NCBI GenBank assembly: GCA_003116975.1
Contig: BGKB01000029.1
Location: 248,001-312,000, forward strand
Length of the DNA stretch: 64,000 nt
Source of the DNA: Aurantiochytrium sp. KH105
Taxonomy: Eukaryota; Sar; Bigyra; Thraustochytrida; Thraustochytriidae
Direction of reading: 5' to 3'
In this document: piece by piece, positions 48,710 through 57,307 of the stretch
How the letters are laid out: the number at the start of each line of letters is the position of its first letter
Position numbering within the stretch: position 1 is the first letter of the stretch
Notes under the pieces: model-generated
The model's database searches: none
What the model was told of the DNA's origin: nothing
What the model saw: the letters and a program-made list of their open reading frames with translations, nothing else
Made by a program: the position numbers and the translations under genes

Positions 48710-49813
48710 ATGATGGCCGGAGAGGGCTCCAAGGGCGTCGAGGGCCTGCGCTGCGTGGTCACGGGCGGCAGCGGGTTCGTCGGCCGCCGCTTGGTTGAGA
48801 TGCTCGTGGAGCGTGGCGCCAAGCACGTCGTCTCGTTCGACATTCGCAACCCGGACCCGGATCCGCTCATGGAGTTCCTCAGCGAGGAGCAAAAGGCCAA
48901 GGTCACGTACATCCAGGGCAATCTTACCAAACCTGCTGACGTGAGCAAGGCCTGCGAGGGCGCTGACGCCGTCTGGCACATCGCTGCGCTTGTGGGACCC
49001 TTTCACAAGCATGAAATGTATCTCAAGGTGAATTACGAGGGCAGTCTGAACGTTCTCAACGCCTGCAAGGAGCACGGTATCACCCGCCTTGTAGCTTCGA
49101 GCTCGCCGTCCACGCGCTTCGACGGATCCGACATTTACGATCTCACCGAGGATCAGCTCAAGATCCAGGAACCCGGTCACTTTATGCAAGCCTACGCAGA
49201 AACGAAGGCGATGGGTGAGATGGCTATCCGCGAGGCGAGCTCCGACACCTTTTTCACCGTCGCCGTGGCTCCCCATCAGGTCTACGGCCCTCGCGATGGA
49301 CTCTTCTTGCCGAACCTCATGTACGCTTGCCGCGCTGGCAAGCTGCGGATCTTCGGCAATGGCCAGAACCGGGTGTCCTTCACGCATGTCGACAACTATT
49401 GCCATGGTCTCATCATCGCTCTCGACAAGCTTTACAAGGGCTCGCCCGCATGTGGCAAGTTCTACGTTGTCACTGATGACGAGTACCTCAAGTTCTGGGA
49501 CGTTCTTGACTCTGCCAGCGTCGAGCTCGGCTACGGCTCCCTCTGGGCCAAAACAAAGCTGCCGTACTCTCTCCTCATGTTCATCGCGTACTTCCTCAAG
49601 GGCATTACCATGGCCACGGGCCACATGTTCCGCGTCAACCCTTTTACTGTCAAGATGCTCACTATCCATCGCGCCTTTAACATTACCAATGCCAAGCGTG
49701 ACCTCGACTACAAGCCCGTTATTAGCTTTGAGGATGGCTGGAAGCAAACGACGGACTGGTTCAAGGCCAATAACGATTGGTGGATTTCCCGTGCAGAGGC
49801 GACCATGAAGTAG
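48710..49813 (+). CDS. 3-beta-hydroxysteroid dehydrogenase / sterol-4-carboxylate decarboxylase family enzyme
   Basis: The 367-residue protein belongs to the extended short-chain dehydrogenase (3-beta-HSD) family. The NAD(P)-binding motif is CVVTGGSGFVGRRLVEML near residue 17, and the catalytic pair YAETK lies near 162-166 with upstream Ser residues (VASSSPSTRF). Family landmarks YGPRDGLFLPNL and VSFTHVDNYCHGLI follow. A hydrophobic stretch near residues 287-300 (LPYSLLMFIAYFLKG) is typical of the membrane-associated members. The closest roles are sterol C4-decarboxylation (NSDHL/ERG26-like) or a plant-type 3-beta-HSD; both act at the ER in sterol synthesis. Substrate cannot be fixed from sequence. 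Either of the first two Met codons can serve as start. Confidence 0.85.
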   Translation: MMAGEGSKGVEGLRCVVTGGSGFVGRRLVEMLVERGAKHVVSFDIRNPDPDPLMEFLSEEQKAKVTYIQGNLTKPADVSKACEGADAVWHIAALVGPFHKHEMYLKVNYEGSLNVLNACKEHGITRLVASSSPSTRFDGSDIYDLTEDQLKIQEPGHFMQAYAETKAMGEMAIREASSDTFFTVAVAPHQVYGPRDGLFLPNLMYACRAGKLRIFGNGQNRVSFTHVDNYCHGLIIALDKLYKGSPACGKFYVVTDDEYLKFWDVLDSASVELGYGSLWAKTKLPYSLLMFIAYFLKGITMATGHMFRVNPFTVKMLTIHRAFNITNAKRDLDYKPVISFEDGWKQTTDWFKANNDWWISRAEATMK

Positions 49814-50488
49814 CGGAAGATTCTCTTTACTTCTTCTCTCTCCAAGGATGCTGTCGCTTGGGTGCACATGCGCAAATCTGCGCATACCAAAATGTAGACC
49901 ACCTCAACTTTAAAAAAAGGCCAACTCACCCATACATGATGTTATGTTCGCTCACGCATTCTCTCATTCACTCATCTCTCTTTCTTTGCCAAGGAACCTT
50001 CTGAGATTGTTGTCGTTGTCCTCTTTACAGTGTTGCAAATGGGTCTGAAGCAATCGCGAGACCCGTGTTCATCGACCAACAAGGTTTTTCATTCCTCTTT
50101 TGTTTTCATCAACAACTTGAAAGACTTGCCGTTTGAGGATCGATGCCGCAAGTAGCCAAGCGCAATATGTGCAACGTGCTGGCAAACTTGCCAAGGGCAA
50201 TCGCCACGGTGTCATGGCGCGACAATCGTCTTTGACCCTCCCTCCCTCCCTCTCTCTCCCTCTCTCTCTCTCCTTGCCTCGTGGTTAGGAATTTTTTTTC
50301 CCCTTTGGCCAGTTGGCAGCCCGAGTCGTTCCAAACCAGGAACTGCGCGTGGACCCGGTGCCCGGCTAGCTTGGCTTGGCTTGGCTTGGCTTGGCTTGGG
50401 CCTTGGCTTGGGCTTGGCTTGGGCTTTGGCTTGGATAAGGTCCCTTGGGCAGACGTTGCAGGCCGGCGCTAGGAGCGCGCGAGCGAAC
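49814..50488. other. Intergenic, with a TTGGC repeat before the CUE gene
   Basis: The left part is the AT-richer 3' flank of the 3-beta-HSD-like gene. A pyrimidine-rich TCCCTCCC/CTCT tract lies at 50237-50275. A (TTGGC) repeat with degenerate TTGGGC units runs from 50371 to 50433, ending about 55 bp before the next start codon. Confidence 0.7.
50371..50433 (+). repeat. (TTGGC)n pentanucleotide repeat
   Basis: Five perfect units are followed by degenerate TTGGGC units. It is open on the plus strand as a Leu/Gly/Ala-rich frame, but this is a repeat artefact rather than a signal peptide. Confidence 0.9.
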
Positions 50489-52111
50489 ATGAGCACGGAC
50501 GAGGCCATGCAGGCCGAGAGCGACCTCGCGCTGCTCGCAACCATCTTTCCGCACGTCCCAGATGCGACCTTGCGCAGCGTGTACGGACGCCACGACCACA
50601 GTGTGCGGGCAACCTCTGCATGGCTCGTCGAGCAAGAGAATCCTACTGCCTCTGTCGCGTCTGCAGAGACCCGCGAGAATGAGACAATGTCGCATGATCT
50701 GGTCATCGACGAAGTCCAAGCTGACCAGCAAGAAACCGACCTGCAGCAGCACGAAAGCGACAACGTACGAGATGCTGCTCAAGCTCAAGACGATGGGCGC
50801 CAAGGACCTGAACATGACCACGAAGAAAACACCACGCAGACGCGCCAGGATTCAAACTACGTTGACAACGAGGAGGTAGAGCAAGAACAAGAACAAGAAA
50901 GACGAGCAGAAGTCGGGGGAGGAGGAGAAGAACAGGAAGAAGAAGAAGAAGAAGAAGAAGAAGAAGAAGAAGAGGTCGAGGCCAGTGGCGACGAAGTTGA
51001 CGAGGAGGAAGGGACTTTTACGGTCGAGGATCGTAACGGAGATTTTCTCTTTTTCAGACCGAGAAAACGCGCGCGCCGCACCATCGCCCCAACGCCTTCA
51101 GCAAATTGTCCTCAGGATGAGCCTCGATTCTGGGTCCGCTTCGACGACAAGGTCATGCTTAAATCCCATCTTGAGTTACTCAACATCTCACTGAAAGGCT
51201 GCGCTCACCGCAGTGTTGGCGTGCTTAATCTGAGCTCGCATCTCATTGAAAAGACCGAGGCAGCGCGAAGATTGCTGCGGTGGTCAAAAGCGGCAACGAC
51301 CCGCGAGCGGCCTCGAACTTGCTTGTTTCCAGCCCAGACACACAACAACAATAACAACAATAAGACCGACACGAGCAACGCCGGGACTGCAGCAACGGCA
51401 ATTCCCAAAGACGCAGAAGAGCCTTTTCACATGGGCTACTGGTCGCACTTTTTTGACAGCGACGACATCGACGAAGTTTGGCGGGCCATGTGCAGCGCGC
51501 ATCTTACAACTCGCAGTCCATTCGGCGAGTACTTTGAGATCCGCTCGTGCCGCGGCACGGGTCAGGACGATTCTCAAGAGTCTTTCGACACGCTCAGCGC
51601 CATGCCTCGTGCCCGTCGAGGTGGCATTTGCGCCATTGTGCCATGCCCACATCACGAGCCTGCGCTCCTTGCCGTTGGTTCCGCGCTGAGCAAGGCATTG
51701 ATTCTTCGTTCACCCGTGTATTATCGGCACCGTACTTCTAGCGAAGTGCAAAGTGCTCCGGACTGTGACCCCGAGATTTGTGCGCCGATTCGCGAAGATC
51801 TTGACAAGGGTGCGCAATGCGCGCGACTTGGCATTTGCGCCCGCTTCTACGAGTTCTTTGATGTTCTCAGTCGCGACGAGCACCTTCTCGCAAGTCAGTA
51901 CAAGCTTGCGCCGTCTTCAACTCCACCAACCTCTCTTGCCGAAGCGCAAGCTCGCAGCAGCAGCAACGAAGCTGGCGATGATAAAATGCGTCGAGACAGA
52001 CTCCCCGGCGGAAGCTTTCGCCTTCGCCCACCCAATTTTCAGCATCAAGGCGGACCCTTTCAGCTCTTTCGCATTCAGGGTGTCCGCTGGGAGCCTATTC
52101 ATGACCTCTGA
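50489..52111 (+). CDS. CUE-domain protein with DUF1917-like C-terminal region
   Basis: The start MSTDEAMQAESDLALL is chosen because it directly precedes the CUE fold; the open frame further upstream is repeat-derived. The protein has 540 residues. Residues about 8-52 are a CUE ubiquitin-binding domain (LLATIFPHVPDATLRSVYGR, then VRATSAWLVEQ). An acidic region with Glu runs follows to about 190. Residues about 300-540 contain YWSHFFDSDDIDEVWRAMCS and AIVPCPHHEPALLAVGSAL, reminiscent of the DUF1917/BLES03 eIF4E-like fold; this match is by memory and weak. The last segment ends in FQLFRIQGVRWEPIHDL. The CUE domain suggests a link to ubiquitin signalling; the rest is unassigned. Confidence 0.65.
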   Translation: MSTDEAMQAESDLALLATIFPHVPDATLRSVYGRHDHSVRATSAWLVEQENPTASVASAETRENETMSHDLVIDEVQADQQETDLQQHESDNVRDAAQAQDDGRQGPEHDHEENTTQTRQDSNYVDNEEVEQEQEQERRAEVGGGGEEQEEEEEEEEEEEEEVEASGDEVDEEEGTFTVEDRNGDFLFFRPRKRARRTIAPTPSANCPQDEPRFWVRFDDKVMLKSHLELLNISLKGCAHRSVGVLNLSSHLIEKTEAARRLLRWSKAATTRERPRTCLFPAQTHNNNNNNKTDTSNAGTAATAIPKDAEEPFHMGYWSHFFDSDDIDEVWRAMCSAHLTTRSPFGEYFEIRSCRGTGQDDSQESFDTLSAMPRARRGGICAIVPCPHHEPALLAVGSALSKALILRSPVYYRHRTSSEVQSAPDCDPEICAPIREDLDKGAQCARLGICARFYEFFDVLSRDEHLLASQYKLAPSSTPPTSLAEAQARSSSNEAGDDKMRRDRLPGGSFRLRPPNFQHQGGPFQLFRIQGVRWEPIHDL

Positions 52112-52561
52112 TCTTATCGTGTCACAGCTGAGTCTGACAGGCTGAGCCCGTGTAGTGATTACTCGACAGTCTCATCAACCAATTGTAAACGATATTTTCC
52201 ATGGCTTGCGCTCGCTCCTTCACGAACCGCCCGTGTCCATCGGTTCGGGTAACATGGAAGCGAGGATGCCTTGGTTGTCAAACTCGCTCCTTCCTTCATT
52301 CGTTCTGTGGGTGATAAAAAAATACCCAATGCAAATTTGACCGTTTGGCAGCTGAGAGCGCCGCCACCGCCGCCGCTGCACGGTCGGCCGCCGCGACGTC
52401 GAGAAAGCGCCCCGCGACACGAAAACCCCAGCGTGGGGGGTGGGGGGAAGGGGCCACGCTACTTGCGGCCAAGCCATTCAGGCCGACCAGGGGTTTGTTG
52501 ACCCGAGGTCCTCCGAAAGGGGGGCCGAGGGCCTTGGTCAGTCTTACCAAATCACTCGCCC
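52112..52561. other. Intergenic, upstream of the receptor-like gene
   Basis: This 450-bp gap holds GC-rich sequence near 52350-52450 (CCGCCACCGCCGCCGC and a GGGGGGTGGGGGG run at 52435-52447). No gene is recognised. Confidence 0.55.
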
Positions 52562-55500
52562 ATGGCGAGGCTTGGTTCTGCGAGCCCGAGCGGAGCCAGA
52601 GCCGGACTCGCAAAGACACGCGCCAGCGCAATGCGCGCAAGCTGTGTCGCCCTTGTCGCGCTCATCTTGCTGCTGGGACCAGGTGAGGTGGACGCAGATG
52701 ACCTCGTTCGATATAAGTGCAAAGAACTTGCCATACTAGACGTGGACCAAGGGACTTGTGCTTGCGTCGAAAATGCGACACTAGCACCTGGCAACACATC
52801 AACCTGCGCTTGCGACAAAGGCAGCTACTTTGAAGACGCCTTGGCAGCTTGCACGGGTTGTCCTGCAGGTTATTACAAAAACGAAATCGGCAACGATGAG
52901 TCTCTGTGCGCCCCGTGCCCGTGGCCTTCTTCAGTGAGCGAGGATGCAAGTACGTGCGTGTGCCCTGAAGATAAGGGCCTCATCTTCGAAGATGAACAAA
53001 TGAATTGCACGTGTGTCCGCGATGTCCACGTGCAGACTGTGGAGTCGGTAATCCGCTTGCCTTATTTGTACGAGATCGGCGAAAACGTGTCTTCTACCAA
53101 GCCCATCGTTCTAGGCAATCTCTTTACGATTTCTTCGGGAGCGGGCGAGTCTTCAAACGCGACTGTAACTGTAAATATTATCGACGGAGCCAACAAGGTC
53201 AATAAAACAGTTGAGCTCACGCAAGATGACGAGCTTGCCGTTCCTGTCTCCACGGAGAACGCCACGCTGGAAATCGTCGCAGAACCAGGGTGTTTGTGGC
53301 GCGACGATGCCATCGTTTCCGTGGCGGTTGTACCTCTTGGTTTCTCTCTCACATCTATCGTGGAGAATCACACGCTTTTTGTGGAGTGGACCTTGTACTC
53401 CACCGAGTGGCCCGTTTTACACGTCTACCTCGAACGAGCCCCCGGGCTGCTCGACGAGATCGGCAGTTCACGCAATGGACGCATTGCCTGGCCCATTCCG
53501 TCTTCAGGCATTGGGCTCGACCATGACTCCACAGAAGCGGACGCTAAGCCCATTCCTCGCAGCATCTGGCTCTCCGTGAGTCAAGGCGCAGAGGTCGATC
53601 CTGTCGCGTGGTCTTTGGAAAAGGCAGCATCTACTGTGACAGACATCCAATATCTACGATTTGTGGCGACGACAGCATGGACCCCTTGCGATTGCTCGCT
53701 CGATCTTCCGAAAGAGACACGAAAAGTGGAATGTCAAAGACTGAGTGACGCGGCAACGCTCACGTACACTGCAGTGCCCAACGCCTTTTGCGAGCGTGCC
53801 GGCTTGAGTGAGCCAGATGCAGAGCGCCTCTGTTTCGCGTGCCCACAAGCCTTGTCCGCAAGCTGGGCTTTGGACAATACCTGGTCAGCATGCTCTGCCT
53901 CTGCTTGTGGGACAACAGGGGTGCGCTCACGCGAGGCGCGCTGTTGGAATGCCAGCGGTGAAGTGACGCAGGATCCTACTTCCGTGTGCGGTGAGCTCGC
54001 GTCTTTGGATCTTGAGCAAAATTGTTCATTGTTGTGCGAACCGGTTGTGCTTTCATCGCAAATCGATAGCTGCACATTTGAGCGCTGCGTGGACAAGTGG
54101 TCGGGGCGTGCTCTTGCGTCGAGCGAGTGTCAGTCGCTGCAAGCTTCTCTTGGCGCTGAGAATTGCGAGACTTGGAGTCTGTGCAATCAAACGTGCGGAG
54201 TAGGTGAAACGTTATCCTCTCAAGGGGAGTCGAGGGCATGCAATGTAAGAAGATGCGATCCGGTCGTGGCCCTTTACAGCCCCGAGGGGGCTACTGTGTG
54301 CGTGTCAGGCGACTTTTACGATGTACCGTGCAATGAATCAGACGCTGTGGTGTCCTGCGACTCGTTTTGCGGTAGCTCGAGTCGTGAGGAGAGTGAAAGC
54401 GATGATCTTGCAGGACGAAGAAGGAGGCTTTCCATGACATACCTACCCGAGAGCGTCATTTCTGACGAACTTGAACGTAGATGTCCCAACAGTGACGTCA
54501 TGACGCCTGGCGGAAGCTGTTGTCCTTTCGGCAACGTCCTCGACAGGTCTGGAGCCTGCTGTTCCTCTGGCTTTGTGGACGCGTGCGGAGTTTGCGGTGG
54601 AAATGGCACCCTTGTCGATTTGAGTGGCAAGTGCTGCAGCGAGATTGACGCAGAGGGTTTTTGCTGCGAAAGTGGAACCGATGTTCTTGGAGTCTGTGCT
54701 GGAACTGCAGTGCTTCACAATGCAAGTGCGGAATGCGGCAATGGCATCTGCGAAGTAGGCGAGGCCTGCGACAACATCAACGATGATTGCTGCGCTGATG
54801 ATTGTCCCTTCCCAGTCACGTACTGTACCCCAGAATATGGAATCGGGTGGTCAGAGGTGAGGCCTTGCGGGGGACTAGGGAAATGTCTGCTCGCGCAAGG
54901 CGTTTGCGACTGCTACAGCGGAGCAGGACGAAGCTCCTTTGACCCATTCGAGTCTTGTGTTGGTGCGAGTAGTTGTGCTGCGGACCACACGTGGACGGCC
55001 AAAGGGTGCATTCAAGATACCGCACTGACGATGATGCTTTGCACGAATGGCCAGCTCGACGAAGGCGAAAGTGGTGTAGATTGTGGTGGATTTTGCCCCT
55101 TTTCTTGTGACGGCACGCTATCTCCAACGCTTCCTACGCCAGAGCCGACGAGTGCACTACAATCTGCAGCTGGACAAATTGCGCCACGTGTATGGATCCC
55201 AATTGTCTCGAGCCTCGGTGCTCTTTTAATGTGTGCTTGTGGAGTCTTTGCCGCGGTACAGTTTCACAATGAGCGCCTTCGAAAGAAATTGCAGGCGATC
55301 AAACGAAAGGTGGATCCGGACGCACATCCGGTGCACGGACCTTCTGTGGCACAACGCGAGCATGAGTCGTTGCCAACCAAATGGTCTGGCCGCAAATCTT
55401 TGACTGTTCCTTTGGACGTGGCGTATAGGACTTTCGGCGCCACCGAAGAACATCCTGAAGGTGCTGCTTCAATTGACGCGCGACTTGCAGAACTCCAGAG

Positions 55501-56635
55501 GCGCGAGGAGCTTCTCAGCAAAGAAATAGTTATGGAAGGCTGGATCGAAACGATGAAAGGGGACATAAAACAGAAAAGGCAAGTCCATCGCTTGCAAAGA
55601 AAAGACGGGGATGACGCCGACGACGACGAGAGTTGCGCTGATCTAACAACGGATGAAGAGGACCACGTCGCACAGCACCAAGAGCAGCAGCAGCAGCGGC
55701 TGCGCAAGGACAAGGCAAACACGAAGAAAACGAAATGGGCTCGCCGCCGTGTGGGTAAGACCAAGCAGCAGGCGAACTCGAAGCGAGCCAAAAGGGCCGT
55801 ATACGGAGTTCTCAAGCCTGTCGGTGAGCTGTTATTGTATCGAGACATGGTTGCCTCCGGATTCGGCAAGATCCACATGGACTACATCGAAACGGTCAAC
55901 CTGCGAAGTATGACGCACGTCAAGCTGGATGGGCATACTTTTTGTGTGGAAGAGCGTCCGAGAAAAGATTTGCCTCCGCTTCGAAGTCTCCGCTTTGCTG
56001 CTGCAAACCAGACCGAGGCAAAAGAGTGGGTCGATACACTTTTATGTTTGGTGCACATGTTCGAGGACCAACGTCGTCCCCCGGAGAGCGCGATCTCTGA
56101 TTCGCAAGAATTTTTCGAGAATGTTCGGGACGACGGAGATGAGACAAGCGAAAGCGACGTCGCAGACGAGGCAGAGGTGACGCTGACGGTGAGGCATGTG
56201 CGAAGCGAAAGCCAAGTTGACCAGACGCTGGCTCCGCCTCGAACTCCGGCGCCAAGCGCGCCAATTCCTCCAACGTTGCCGGATAAAGGCTCTCGATATC
56301 GATCATCTTCGTCACCACAGAGGGTTCGGTCCAGGTCACAGCGCCGAGATCGGTCTAAGTCGCGTCAAAAGAGGGGTCGTGCGGCGTCGGCTCAGGCAAG
56401 TGCTGTGACACGGCGTGTGGTGCGCGGACGTGGGTCGTCCGTGCCGCCTCCACTGCCTCCTTGGCCGGGAGACGCTGTTGTGGATGCGGAGAGACCAAAA
56501 AGAACAATGTCCACTGGAGATTTGCGTTCATATCGTCCACAGCGGACGATCCGCGAGGCTCGTGCCGCAGGTGTCTCAGAGTACGAAATGAACAATGACA
56601 TTTGGGCCGAGTTCCAAAAGAGCTTTGCTTCGTAA
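52562..56635 (+). CDS. Type I membrane protein: Cys-rich/TSP1-like ectodomain and cytoplasmic PH domain
   Basis: The 1357-residue frame may start at Met1 or, more likely, at Met24, where a signal peptide begins (MRASCVALVALILLLGP). The ectodomain is Cys-rich: ephrin-receptor-like ACTGCPAGYYKNE near residue 98, TSP1-like modules near 380 (WTPCDCS) and 440 (NTWSACSASACGTTGVRSRE), and DACGVCGGNGTLVDL near 680. A basic GRRRRLS at about 620 could be a protease site. One transmembrane helix follows at about 877-897 (WIPIVSSLGALLMCACGVFA). The cytoplasmic part has a split PH domain (about 989-1165: VMEGWIETMKG, YGVLKPVGELLLY, RFAAANQTEAKEWVDTL) interrupted by a basic/acidic insert, then a Ser/Arg-rich tail with PPPLPPWPG. 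It looks like an adhesion or sensing receptor with phosphoinositide recruitment. Confidence 0.8.
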   Translation: MARLGSASPSGARAGLAKTRASAMRASCVALVALILLLGPGEVDADDLVRYKCKELAILDVDQGTCACVENATLAPGNTSTCACDKGSYFEDALAACTGCPAGYYKNEIGNDESLCAPCPWPSSVSEDASTCVCPEDKGLIFEDEQMNCTCVRDVHVQTVESVIRLPYLYEIGENVSSTKPIVLGNLFTISSGAGESSNATVTVNIIDGANKVNKTVELTQDDELAVPVSTENATLEIVAEPGCLWRDDAIVSVAVVPLGFSLTSIVENHTLFVEWTLYSTEWPVLHVYLERAPGLLDEIGSSRNGRIAWPIPSSGIGLDHDSTEADAKPIPRSIWLSVSQGAEVDPVAWSLEKAASTVTDIQYLRFVATTAWTPCDCSLDLPKETRKVECQRLSDAATLTYTAVPNAFCERAGLSEPDAERLCFACPQALSASWALDNTWSACSASACGTTGVRSREARCWNASGEVTQDPTSVCGELASLDLEQNCSLLCEPVVLSSQIDSCTFERCVDKWSGRALASSECQSLQASLGAENCETWSLCNQTCGVGETLSSQGESRACNVRRCDPVVALYSPEGATVCVSGDFYDVPCNESDAVVSCDSFCGSSSREESESDDLAGRRRRLSMTYLPESVISDELERRCPNSDVMTPGGSCCPFGNVLDRSGACCSSGFVDACGVCGGNGTLVDLSGKCCSEIDAEGFCCESGTDVLGVCAGTAVLHNASAECGNGICEVGEACDNINDDCCADDCPFPVTYCTPEYGIGWSEVRPCGGLGKCLLAQGVCDCYSGAGRSSFDPFESCVGASSCAADHTWTAKGCIQDTALTMMLCTNGQLDEGESGVDCGGFCPFSCDGTLSPTLPTPEPTSALQSAAGQIAPRVWIPIVSSLGALLMCACGVFAAVQFHNERLRKKLQAIKRKVDPDAHPVHGPSVAQREHESLPTKWSGRKSLTVPLDVAYRTFGATEEHPEGAASIDARLAELQRREELLSKEIVMEGWIETMKGDIKQKRQVHRLQRKDGDDADDDESCADLTTDEEDHVAQHQEQQQQRLRKDKANTKKTKWARRRVGKTKQQANSKRAKRAVYGVLKPVGELLLYRDMVASGFGKIHMDYIETVNLRSMTHVKLDGHTFCVEERPRKDLPPLRSLRFAAANQTEAKEWVDTLLCLVHMFEDQRRPPESAISDSQEFFENVRDDGDETSESDVADEAEVTLTVRHVRSESQVDQTLAPPRTPAPSAPIPPTLPDKGSRYRSSSSPQRVRSRSQRRDRSKSRQKRGRAASAQASAVTRRVVRGRGSSVPPPLPPWPGDAVVDAERPKRTMSTGDLRSYRPQRTIREARAAGVSEYEMNNDIWAEFQKSFAS

Positions 56636-57010
56636 TCCTAAAACAAGACGTCTCGTATCATTTTTGAAGCTCGACTTTTGGCGCTCTGCTTCCGATTTTT
56701 GCACCATTGCCTTCGCGACTGGCTTGGAGCTGATAAGTGATGATAAGTGTGGATACTCAGCTCTTCCAATAAACGATTGTCTTCGAGCAGCCGCTGTCTT
56801 CGATGCGCTTCGTTGTTTGTCTTGGTCTGGGTTCGTCTCCCCCTCAACCGAGGTGTGTACTTTGCTGGCGGGTTAGGGTGCGGGTTAGGTTTGGGCCTGC
56901 ACGCCGCGGCTCGCTGGCTGCTGCGCGCGACGGGAGGCGAGGAGAAGAAAGCAAACGCTAGCTTGCTTGCGGCGACGAGCGAGAGCGACGCGCGAGCGCA
57001 GAGCGGAGGG

Positions 57011-57035
57011 CGGCAGGCAGGCAGGCAGGCAGGCA
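57011..57035 (+). repeat. (GGCA)n repeat abutting the start codon
   Basis: Five to six GGCA units end two bases before the ATG of the complex I subunit gene, so the repeat lies in its 5' leader. Confidence 0.9.
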
Positions 57036-57037
57036 AG

Positions 57038-57307
57038 ATGGCGGAGGACGACCGCTCCCCCGTGCGGAACCCGCGGTTCACGGTGATCGACAAGGACCCG
57101 AGCTTCGGCAAGGTGTTCTCGTACATGAAGCCGGAGGACCTTGGCGTGTGGGCGGCGAGCGCCGTCGGCACGGCGGCGGCGGGCTACGCCGTGGGCAAGT
57201 ACAACCGCGGCTTCATGATGTTCGGCGCGGGCTGCATCGGCTTCGCCGGTGGCTGCATGCTCGCCATGCAGAACTCGTACGCGCGTCTTATTGGTGCGCG
57301 GCGGTAA
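57038..57307 (+). CDS. NADH:ubiquinone oxidoreductase 21-kDa-type subunit
   Basis: The 89-residue protein starts MAEDDRSPVRNPRFTVIDKD. The start after the GGCA repeat (CAAGATG) is preferred; the longer upstream frame is GC-rich noise. NPRFTVIDKDPSFGKVFSYM followed by KPEDLGVWA matches the N-terminal pattern of the complex I 21-kDa subunit family (PxVIDxDPxFxxVxxYxRPxD). Two short hydrophobic helices follow (AASAVGTAAAGYAVG and GFMMFGAGCIGFAGGCMLAM). It would be an accessory subunit in the inner mitochondrial membrane. It is downstream of the PH receptor gene on the same strand, and no link between the two is implied. Confidence 0.75.
   Translation: MAEDDRSPVRNPRFTVIDKDPSFGKVFSYMKPEDLGVWAASAVGTAAAGYAVGKYNRGFMMFGAGCIGFAGGCMLAMQNSYARLIGARR

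Noticed and set aside
56870-56890. Telomere-like GGGTTAGGG sequence
   Set aside because: Only one TTAGGG and a near-copy occur, inside a gene leader; that is too short for an interstitial telomere.
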